Below, in pieces: positions 51,713 to 59,900 of a stretch of DNA of 64,000 bases; positions within the stretch are counted from its first letter, which is position 1, and every line of letters begins with the position of its first letter. Under the pieces are notes generated by a model that worked only from the letters and a program-made list of their open reading frames with translations, was not told the origin of the DNA and searched no databases. A program made the translations under genes and the position numbers. The stretch is from the NCBI GenBank assembly GCA_024402475.1, contig JAKSTQ010000002.1:62001-126000 (forward strand), read 5' to 3'. This stretch comes from Treponema sp. Its GTDB lineage: Bacteria; Spirochaetota; Spirochaetia; Treponematales; Treponemataceae.

Positions 51713-51741
51713 TTGACAAAAAGTGTCATTCATAATAAAAT
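51713..51741 (+). promoter_or_regulatory. Promoter of the second fabF with TGTCATTC element
   Basis: TTGACA (51713-51718), exactly 17 nt, TAAAAT (51736-51741). The spacer holds TGTCATTC (51724-51731). TGACA-aaaag-TGTCA (51714-51728) is an inverted repeat reaching from the -35 into the spacer. Confidence 0.7.
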
Positions 51742-51764
51742 ATAAAAACATTAATGGAGGCGAT

Positions 51765-53021
51765 ATGAGACGTGTCGTTGTAACAGGACTTGGTTGTGTA
51801 AGCCCGCTTGGTAACACAGTTGAAGAAACCTGGAATGGAATTAAAGAAGGAAAATGTGGCATTGATAAGATTACATTGTTTGATGCTACTGATTATAAAG
51901 TTCAGATTGCCGGAGAAGTAAAGGGTTTTGACCTTGAACAGTATGGAATTGATCATAAAGAAGCACGCAAGATGGCTCGCTTTACACAGTTCCTTGTTGG
52001 TGCAAGTGCACAGGCTGTTAAGGATGCAGGACTTGATAAAGAAACTCTTTCCAAAGAAAAAGCTGCTGTAATGATCGGAAACGGAATTGGTGGCTTTGAC
52101 ATCATGGAACAGGCTTACAAAAAATATTTTGAACCAGGTGCAGGCGTTAACCGTCTTCCACCTCTTACAGCACCAGAAATGATTCCAAACGAAGCTGCTG
52201 CAAATGTAAGCATGCTTTATGGAATTCAGGGACCGGCTTGGACACTGGCAACAGCTTGTTCTAGTGGTACTGACGCTCTTGGTGTTGGACTTGATCTTGT
52301 TCGTTCTGGCCGCGCAGATATTTGTCTTGCAGGTGGTACAGAAGCAACAATTACAGGTTTTGGAATCGGATGCTTTATGGTACTTAAAGCTCTTGCTTCT
52401 AAATTCAATGATGATCCAAAACATGCAAGCCGTCCGTTTGATAAAGACCGTGACGGATTCGTAATGTCAGAAGGATCTGCAGTTCTGGTTCTTGAAGAAC
52501 TTGAACACGCAAAGGCACGCGGCGCAAAAATCTATGCTGAATTTGCAGGATACGGCGCATCAAGCGATGCTTACCATGTAACAGCTCCACTTCCTGATGG
52601 AACAGGCGGTGCTAAAGCAATTACCCGTGCTATGGAAGATGCTGGCCTTAAACCACAGGATATTCAGTACTACAATGCACACGGAACTTCAACACATGCA
52701 AACGATAGTGGTGAAACAAACATGGTTAAAATTGCATTTGGTGAACACGCAAAGGACCTTAAGATTTCTTCAACAAAATCAATGACAGGTCATATGATTG
52801 GTGCTGCAGGTGCAATCGAAGCATTGTTCTGTGTAAAAGCAATCTGCGACAGTTATTATCCTGCAACAATCAACCTTGAAAATCCTGATGTTGAAGGTGG
52901 TTGTGATTTGAATTATATTCCTAACAAAGGAATTAATGGTGAAATCAAAGCAGCAGCAAGTGCTTCCCTTGGATTCGGCGGACACAACGGCTGTGTAATT
53001 TTCAAGAAATTTGAGCAATAG
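51765..53021 (+). CDS. fabF: 3-oxoacyl-ACP synthase II (second copy)
   Basis: The ATG at 51765 follows GGAGG by 4 nt and gives 418 residues starting MRRVVVTGLGCVSPLGNT; the frame is open to 51723 across the promoter. The catalytic Cys is in TACSSGTDALG and the His residues are in NAHGTSTHAND and SMTGHMIGAAG, all standard. It is close to the first FabF over its whole length, so they are paralogues. It is followed 21 nt later by fabV, pairing a condensing enzyme with an enoyl reductase. Confidence 0.94.
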   Translation: MRRVVVTGLGCVSPLGNTVEETWNGIKEGKCGIDKITLFDATDYKVQIAGEVKGFDLEQYGIDHKEARKMARFTQFLVGASAQAVKDAGLDKETLSKEKAAVMIGNGIGGFDIMEQAYKKYFEPGAGVNRLPPLTAPEMIPNEAAANVSMLYGIQGPAWTLATACSSGTDALGVGLDLVRSGRADICLAGGTEATITGFGIGCFMVLKALASKFNDDPKHASRPFDKDRDGFVMSEGSAVLVLEELEHAKARGAKIYAEFAGYGASSDAYHVTAPLPDGTGGAKAITRAMEDAGLKPQDIQYYNAHGTSTHANDSGETNMVKIAFGEHAKDLKISSTKSMTGHMIGAAGAIEALFCVKAICDSYYPATINLENPDVEGGCDLNYIPNKGINGEIKAAASASLGFGGHNGCVIFKKFEQ

Positions 53022-53042
53022 TTTATATAAGAGAGGACAATT

Positions 53043-54272
53043 ATGATTATCGAACCAAAAATCAGAAGTAACATCTGTATCAATGCTCACCCAATCGGAT
53101 GTGCAAAAGAAGTTTACAGACAGATTGAATTTGTAAAGGCACAGAAAGCAAAACGCGGAACAAAGTCTTGCAAAGAAGGCGGAAAAGGACCTAAAACAGT
53201 ACTGGTTCTTGGATGTTCTACCGGATATGGACTTGCAAGCCGTATTTCTGCTGCATTTGAATATGGTGCAGACACAATCGGTGTTTCATTCGAAAAAGAA
53301 GGAACAGAAACACGCGGTGGTACACCAGGATGGTACAACAATAAGGCATTTGACAAAGCTGCAACAGAAGCTGGCCTCAAATCAGTAACACTTAACGGTG
53401 ATGCATATTCACACGAAATGCGTGCAGCTGTTCTTGAAGAAATCAAAAAATTCGGAACAAAAGTAGACCTCATCGTTTACTCACTTGCAAGCCCTGTTCG
53501 TACAGATCCAGATACAAAAGAAATGTACAAATCAGTAATCAAACCAGTTGGACAGTCTTACGGTGGTGTTTGTCTTGATATCATCGAAGAAAAACTTACA
53601 ACTGCAAATGCTGAACCTGCTACAGAAGAAGAAATGGCTAACACTGTAAAAGTAATGGGTGGTGAAGACTGGCAGCTTTGGATTGACTACCTCCTTAAAG
53701 CAGATGTTCTTGCTGAAGGATGCTGTACAGTAGCTTATTCATACATTGGACCAAAATGGACACACGCAATTTACCGTGACGGTACAATCGGTGGTGCTAA
53801 AAAACATCTTGAAACAACAGGACGCAATCTTGATGCACAGCTCAAGGCTGCTGTTAACGGAAGCGCATACGTTTCTGAAAACAAAGGTCTTGTAACTCGT
53901 TCTTCTGCAGTTATTCCTGTAATTTCACTTTACCTTTCTATTCTCTTTAAAGTTATGAAGGCAAAGGGACTTCACGAAGGCTGTATTGAACAGATGGAAC
54001 GCCTTTTTGCTGAACGCCTTTACACAGGTGCAGACGGTGCAATGGCAGAAGTTCCAGTTGACGAAGAACACCGTATCCGTGTTGATGACTGGGAAATGCG
54101 CGAAGACATCCAGGAAGAAGCTGGTAAATACATGGCTGAAGTAACAGAAGCTAATCTTTCTCAGTACTGTGACCTTGCCGGTTACAAACATGACTTCCTT
54201 GTAACAAACGGATTTGATGTTGAAGGCGTTGATTACAGTGCAGATGTTGCAAGAATGGACGTTATTGAATAA
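53043..54272 (+). CDS. fabV: Enoyl-ACP/trans-2-enoyl-CoA reductase FabV
   Basis: This NADH-dependent reductase of 409 residues does the last step of the fatty acid cycle. VLVLGCSTGYGLASRI is the long-spaced nucleotide loop. IVYSLASPVRTDP and YSYIGP follow, and Tyr244 with Lys253 make the family's Y-x8-K active pair. NGFDVEGVDY near the end is diagnostic. It strongly resembles the Treponema denticola trans-2-enoyl-CoA reductase, as I recall it. It supplies the enoyl reductase missing from the fabDGFZ cluster, though a role in butyrate-type CoA reduction cannot be excluded. Confidence 0.95.
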   Translation: MIIEPKIRSNICINAHPIGCAKEVYRQIEFVKAQKAKRGTKSCKEGGKGPKTVLVLGCSTGYGLASRISAAFEYGADTIGVSFEKEGTETRGGTPGWYNNKAFDKAATEAGLKSVTLNGDAYSHEMRAAVLEEIKKFGTKVDLIVYSLASPVRTDPDTKEMYKSVIKPVGQSYGGVCLDIIEEKLTTANAEPATEEEMANTVKVMGGEDWQLWIDYLLKADVLAEGCCTVAYSYIGPKWTHAIYRDGTIGGAKKHLETTGRNLDAQLKAAVNGSAYVSENKGLVTRSSAVIPVISLYLSILFKVMKAKGLHEGCIEQMERLFAERLYTGADGAMAEVPVDEEHRIRVDDWEMREDIQEEAGKYMAEVTEANLSQYCDLAGYKHDFLVTNGFDVEGVDYSADVARMDVIE

Positions 54273-54295
54273 TCAATAAATCGTTATTGATACAG

Positions 54296-54328
54296 AAATC
54301 CAGGGGGAAACTCCTGGATTTTTTTTGT
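54296..54328 (+). terminator. Terminator of the fabF-fabV transcript
   Basis: AAATCCAGG / CCTGGATTT with a GGGAAACT loop and a run of eight T. Confidence 0.85.
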
Positions 54329-54348
54329 TTGGAGAATTTTTCGAAATG

Positions 54349-54357
54349 TGGTATAAT
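54349..54357 (+). promoter_or_regulatory. Extended -10, leaderless type, of the GGDEF gene
   Basis: TG-G-TATAAT is a perfect extended -10. The ATG at 54366 starts 8 nt after it. This is the same layout as at the EAL gene (35808-35825), with no ribosome site. Confidence 0.6.
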
Positions 54358-54365
54358 TGAACATT

Positions 54366-55508
54366 ATGACTGATGCATTAGGCGATGTACTCAACCAGTA
54401 TAATTCGATGCAGGACTCAGGTCTTTTGTATCGAATTGAAGACTTAAAAAAAGAAAACCGCGATTTGAACCGGGCCATTTCGGATATTTCCCGACTGGTT
54501 TCGTATACCCGTGTCGATTCGATGATTGACTTTTTGATTAAACGCCTTAATGACAATTTTATTCCTGAAAGCCTTGTGTTCTTTGTTGAACCGCCTCGTC
54601 AGGGACCAATCCGTCAGTTCTTTTATTCCAACTTAAAAAAATCAGATAAGAAACTTCCTGATAAATATTATTCTGTTCTCAAAGGTTATTTTGAATCTCT
54701 TCACAATCCGTCGAACAATGGTTTTGCGGTTCCTTTTGATAATATTAAACTTGAATGCCAGGATTGCTTTGACCAGGATTTTCTTGACCTTAAACCTAAA
54801 TTCGTAATTCCACTGATCAGTATTGGTGGTGTTTATTCCGTTATTATTTTAAGTGAAAAATTCATGGGCGAACCTTACACTGCTTCGGAACAGTTCTATA
54901 TGCACAGACTTTTTTCTGTACTGGCTGTTACAATGCAGAATGGTCTGCACTATGAAGTTTCTATTACTGAACCAAAAACCGGTCTTTATACATACGATTA
55001 TTTTTTGACACGGATGCAGGAAAAAATTGTCAATGTCCAGCGTTACAACAGAACTGCTGCCATGCTGATTATTGATATTGACTTCTTTAAAAAATTCAAT
55101 GACACCTGGGGACATCTTGTAGGTGATAAAGTTCTTCTTGCACTTGCTGATGTTCTTAAAAAAACTGTCCGCGGTGAAGATTGTGTTGCGCGTTTTGGTG
55201 GAGAAGAATTTTCAATTCTGTTAAGTGAATGTGAACCAGAAGGTGTGATGCTTGTTGCAGAACGCATTCGCCGTGCAGTAAGCCAGATCGTTTTGTACGA
55301 AGGCGAAGAACAGCTTCATATTACAGTCAGCGTTGGCGGTTGTGTCATCAATTCAACTCCGGGGCTGACACCTACATACATTTTCAAAAAAGCCGACAAG
55401 GCACTCTATTACTCAAAAGAACACGGCCGTAACCAGTCCACAATCTTTAAGCTTGGTCTCCTTGATTTAATCAACATCAAAAACGGCGACACCGGCGAAG
55501 ACGAATAA
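54366..55508 (+). CDS. Diguanylate cyclase with GAF-like sensor
   Basis: ATG 54366 gives 380 residues; an upstream TTG at 54357 overlaps the -10 box. An N-terminal coiled coil (about 18-45) leads to a GAF-like domain (about 50-200). The C-terminal GGDEF domain reads RFGGEEF (276-282), an active form. The RxxD inhibitory site, RGED, is at 269-272, five residues before GGEEF. It should make c-di-GMP from GTP with product inhibition. There are no membrane helices, so it senses a cytoplasmic signal. Confidence 0.93.
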   Translation: MTDALGDVLNQYNSMQDSGLLYRIEDLKKENRDLNRAISDISRLVSYTRVDSMIDFLIKRLNDNFIPESLVFFVEPPRQGPIRQFFYSNLKKSDKKLPDKYYSVLKGYFESLHNPSNNGFAVPFDNIKLECQDCFDQDFLDLKPKFVIPLISIGGVYSVIILSEKFMGEPYTASEQFYMHRLFSVLAVTMQNGLHYEVSITEPKTGLYTYDYFLTRMQEKIVNVQRYNRTAAMLIIDIDFFKKFNDTWGHLVGDKVLLALADVLKKTVRGEDCVARFGGEEFSILLSECEPEGVMLVAERIRRAVSQIVLYEGEEQLHITVSVGGCVINSTPGLTPTYIFKKADKALYYSKEHGRNQSTIFKLGLLDLINIKNGDTGEDE

Positions 55509-55513
55509 TTCGT

Positions 55514-56536
55514 TTACTCCTGCGAATGAATCCAGGTAAACTCATGCTTATTGTAATTTAAGTGAATTACTCTGCTGTCAGGAATATCCGCAAAAGCCTG
55601 AACTGTTTCCCAGTTTGTTCCGCCCTGCATTTTAATCGTACAGATCATATTCTTTGTAAGACCGGAATCAAGCCAGACTTTGACCCATTCCAGAAGGCGT
55701 TCAGGATAACAGATTACATCGCTTACGACAAAATCGCATGGACCGATTTCTTCTGGTTTTAATGTAAAGGCATCGTGTGCCTGGAAAGTCACAAGCGGGT
55801 CAGCCATAAGCTGCGGTGCAAGTTCTGCGCGGTCAACGGCATAAACCTGTGCACCCTGATTTACAAATACCCAGGTCCATCCGCCGGGACAAGCGCCTGC
55901 TTCAAATACGCGCATTCCTGTAGAAGGAATCGGTGTCTTGAAAAAGAGGTTTGACATTACAAGGCTTTCCTGGATTTTCAGGTAAGCGCGGCTTGGTGGA
56001 TTTTCGTGGTCTTCGATCCAGGTTATTGTGCCGCATGGCAGAGGAGTTGAGGTTGAGGCAGACGCCAGGATTGTATTTGAGTCAATCAATGTATAGCAGC
56101 CCATTGGTGAATCAGGAATTGTAAATGGAAACTTTCGCGGTTTTAAATTGATGTACGGAAGTTTGTCCTGAATGAGGGCTGCACGGCGGAATAACTGATA
56201 CTGGTAAGGAGCCCAGTTACGCTGAATGCCTTTAAGTGCGCCGGCTGCTTCTGAGATTGAATCAAAGTGAAGAAGGAACGGATCAAATAAAACGGTTTTG
56301 GCCCAGTAGGGATTGGCAGACGGCGCGTCAGGTGACAGCGGTAGACTGAAGGCGTTAGGGTTGGAAGCAGTTACCGGCTGGCAAAGTCCTTCAGGAAAGT
56401 ACATGAGGTCCTGGTATTCTGTGACATTCAATTCATCAAGACCAAAGCGTTCCTTGAGTTCTGTTTTGAGAAAAGGTTTTGCATCTGTAAACGGAAGGAG
56501 TGCGATTCCTGGAAGTTTTTCTATAGAAACTGGCAT
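55514..56536 (-). CDS. RlmM/FtsJ-like rRNA 2'-O-methyltransferase
   Basis: The 340-residue protein has a Rossmann SAM-binding domain in its second half. VFEAGACPGGWTWVFV is motif I, QVYAVDRAEL the acidic loop, and DFVVSDVICYPERLLEWV motif IV. MICTIKMQGG carries the Lys of the K-D-K-E set. The N-terminal part resembles the RNA-binding region of RlmM, which methylates a cytidine of 23S rRNA; that specific site is inference. Its start lies 16 nt inside the PilZ gene. Confidence 0.83.
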   Translation of the reverse strand: MPVSIEKLPGIALLPFTDAKPFLKTELKERFGLDELNVTEYQDLMYFPEGLCQPVTASNPNAFSLPLSPDAPSANPYWAKTVLFDPFLLHFDSISEAAGALKGIQRNWAPYQYQLFRRAALIQDKLPYINLKPRKFPFTIPDSPMGCYTLIDSNTILASASTSTPLPCGTITWIEDHENPPSRAYLKIQESLVMSNLFFKTPIPSTGMRVFEAGACPGGWTWVFVNQGAQVYAVDRAELAPQLMADPLVTFQAHDAFTLKPEEIGPCDFVVSDVICYPERLLEWVKVWLDSGLTKNMICTIKMQGGTNWETVQAFADIPDSRVIHLNYNKHEFTWIHSQE

Positions 56537-56904
56537 TCTTGTTTTTTAATCTGGTCTTCAATACTGTTGAAAGAAATGCTTTCAAGGTGAAGAGCTTTTA
56601 TGTATTCAATGTATTTATCTGTGTCCGGTGAATGTAGAATTTTCATTCCGATGTCTGTTGTTCCGCTGTCTTCGCAGCACCACATTGGAGTTCCAATCAA
56701 AGTAATGACACCGTCTAAAGTTGTGTCTGTAAATTTAACCTTGAGTGTATATTCCTGCTCAGGTTCGATTGTTACAGGTGTTGAGAAATGTAATTTGCAT
56801 CCATTCAGGCTGATGTCAAGCAAAGTTCCCGGAAGCGGAGAAAGCGAACATTCAACTCTTCCAAGAACATCATATCTTGCATCTTTACGGGCTTTTGCGC
56901 ACAT
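56521..56904 (-). CDS. PilZ-domain c-di-GMP receptor
   Basis: The 127-residue protein is a single PilZ domain. RKDAR (Arg6 to Arg10) is the RxxxR motif and DISLNG (30-35) the D/NxSxxG motif, both needed to hold c-di-GMP. A helical tail of about 30 residues follows. It has no Shine-Dalgarno; GATAAT preceded by TG ends 8 nt before the ATG. Its 3' end overlaps the methyltransferase gene, a partner with no obvious link. Confidence 0.88.
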   Translation of the reverse strand: MCAKARKDARYDVLGRVECSLSPLPGTLLDISLNGCKLHFSTPVTIEPEQEYTLKVKFTDTTLDGVITLIGTPMWCCEDSGTTDIGMKILHSPDTDKYIEYIKALHLESISFNSIEDQIKKQECQFL

Positions 56905-56912
56905 ATAGGGAT

Positions 56913-56921
56913 ATTATCTCA
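56913..56921 (-). promoter_or_regulatory. Extended -10, leaderless type, of the PilZ gene
   Basis: On the minus strand, TG-A-GATAAT with the ATG 8 nt downstream. There is no good -35. Confidence 0.45.
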
Positions 56922-56959
56922 TAGTTGGTAAGTGTTATGCAAGGGGCATAGATTTACCG

Positions 56960-59900
56960 CTATTTGACAACCATTACTTTTCGGGTTTCGTCAATGTCAG
57001 GTCCAACGATTCGGATAAAGTAAATACCGCGTGCTACTGGTGTTTCTGTTTTGTTTTTGCCGTGCCAGTAGTAGTAGTGAAGTCCTTCTGTGGTTCGGCC
57101 GGATTCAAGGTATTTGACGATGTTTCCGTCTGCAGTCATGATGATTGCACGAAGGTTTCCTGCTCGAGGCATGTTAACTTCAAGAGTACAGAAATCGCCA
57201 TTGGAAACATTGATTACATTGTTGTAAATTGAAACGCCTCCACGCTGGCGCTGCGGTTCTTTAATTCTGAATGACCACAGGTCAAATGTTGAAAGGTCTG
57301 CCGGATTATCAAGACGCATTGCATATAACGGAGTTTCTGGTGCTCCCGGTTTAAAGCTATGGTTGATGGAATACGGCGTATTGTTGTTCATTACTTCAAA
57401 GATGAATTCGACTTCACTTCCTGTTTTCCAGTTGAGGCAAGGAGTGTTTTCGCTGAAGTTATGGAAGAGATATCTTAAGGTGTCTTCATCAACAGACGGT
57501 TCAATCAAATCTGGATTCAAATCGCTTCTTACGATGTTTGTGGACATGTTTGGACTGTCGTTTGTTCTTGGAACAAAGTAAGGCGATGGAACCCAGGTAC
57601 GGCTAGAACGTTTTACAAGTTCATTGTAGTTCTTTGGTCTGCAGTTTGCAGAAGGAGAAATGTCTGCAATGAGTTTGTAATCGATTGCGGTTGCTGCCGG
57701 GTCGTTTGCCGGATCGTATGGAGTATAAATATTCTTTGCTACAAGGTGAACATCTTTGTCTTCAAAAACGCGGTTTGCTTTTGTTCCGCCGGAAAAATCG
57801 TGAACTGCAATTGAGTCGGTTTCCGGTGTAAGTGTCATGCTCTGGTTGTAAACTTCGTTTCGTCCGTCGTATGCATACTGAACATTTATCATGTTGAGCG
57901 CATAGTCTGTGATACAGTGAGATTCATTGTTGTAGACAACTTTTCTGTCTGTTGAGTGAATACGGTTTTTGTACAGCATAGAAGAGTCGTATACAATTTT
58001 ATAACCTAAAGAAGTTATCTGCTTAAAGCTTAATGTTGTATCAAGTTCAATGATAATTCCATATTCATTTAGTGAATCAAGGTCTACATCAACTGCACGG
58101 ATTGCAAGCGGAGTAGGGTTTGACGGATTATCAAAGAATTTGAAAGCATCCAGTGTATGGAATCCTGATCCAAGCGGACCTTCACCTTTCCATGTGATTT
58201 CATTCTTGTTTACAGGATGGTCAAAGAAAATGTAGATCTTGTTTGAACCTGACTGTGCAAGAGAAGTTGTAATGTACATGTGACCTGTTGCACAGCGTGA
58301 TGTTGTTGCTGTGTAAAGGTAATTTTCCTGGCTTGAAGGTGTTGTAATCGGATTTGCCGAATAATTACAGATGCGGTTTTTGTGTTCATCATACAATGTT
58401 GCAAACAGATCTGATAATGCGCGTTCAATGCGGATATCATTTTTGCGTGACTGATGATTTCCTAATGAGTCGTCTTCTTCACCAATTTCTGTTCCTGATG
58501 CATCAAGATTCCATCGGGCACTGTCAGGTGCTTTAAGATAGAATACGGCAAGGTCTCCCTGTCCGTCTGTTGAAACAGTACATTCTGCATTGATGTATGC
58601 GCCTTCAAAATTTACAGGGCTGCCTGATGTGTTGTTGTACGACAGTCGTAAAACAGCTCGTGAGATTTCGTTGTTTGTGTTTTCTATTTTGAGTGAATCG
58701 CCAGGCACTGGTGCTGTCTGGTCACAGGTGTTTCTGACAAATTCAATACGAATGATGTTATCACGAACGGTATAAGTTCCCGAAAAGTTTGGTGTTTCCG
58801 GTGTAACGTCACCTTCTGATGTATCGCCACGGCCGCGGTCAAAGAGAATTACTGGATGTGTAAATGCAACATGATCGTTATTGCCGGAATTATCCGTACA
58901 GTTTTCTCCGGCGGCAAGATATCCTCCTGCTGCAGTACAGTTTGAAATCTGTGCATTATGTAATTCTGCAAAAGATACTGTTGCGTCTGCGTTATTCTTG
59001 AGGTTTAAATTCCATGAAGATGATGCATCAAGATCAACACCATTATCATAGAAGTTCTGTCCTGCTGTAATTGTTTTTCCTTCAAAACCTGTAAAACTTG
59101 ATTTATAAGAAGTGTCACTGATTGCAGTAAGGTTATCAGGATGTTTTGCAGGATAAGATGCAAGACTTGGCGAACATAATTTTGAATCAGTTGTGCGCAG
59201 TGTGTTAAGGTAAGAAAGTCCTGATGTCTTGCTTCCGGCAACTGTAGAGTTATTGATTTTGTACATTGCAGGTGAATTACCATTGAGAAGAATGATGTCA
59301 CCTGTTGTTGCAAGGTTTGCGGCAAATGTAACATTCCCGTTAAAGAGAACAAAGTTATTTTTTGCAGCGCCTGTTCCGTTTACACTGAATGACCTTGCTG
59401 TAACTGCAACTGGCTGAGGGGTTGAATTAAAGGCACTGATTACAAAGCCAACGCCATCTGTTGAGTTGTTACATGTAACTGTAATGTTTGCAGTTCCTGC
59501 GTTAAGTTCAGATTCATCATAAATATATGTGTCTGATGCAAAACTTATGGCTGAGTTCACTGTCTGAATTGTGGATGCAAGCTGTGATTTACCCGGACCT
59601 TTTTTTGCAAATCCTGCAGCGGCAGAAATCAGCGAATCTTTTTTTGTAAGGAAGAGGTCACTTGATGTAAGGTCAAAATCCGCTGCATAAACAGATTTAT
59701 TTGAGTTGACTGTAAAGTTCTTTACGGAATTAATTTTAATGCTTCCAAGGTTGAGTGCCTGTGTTCCGATGTTTACATCAAGGGTGATGTTTCCTGTTCC
59801 TGCAGTGAGAGTAAGTTTTTGAGCTTTGTCTGTTGTGCCGGTAATATTCTGGTTAAGAAGGATATCGCCGTCTCCTGTTCCTGTAGTAAGTACCAGGTTT

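Noticed and set aside
51723-51764. GTG at 51723 as the start of the second FabF
   Set aside because: It lies inside the promoter spacer before the -10 box. ATG 51765 has GGAGG and matches the paralogue start.
54265-54290. TTATTGAT inverted repeats after fabV as a regulatory site
   Set aside because: AT-rich short repeats between a stop codon and a terminator; no promoter is close enough for them to act on.
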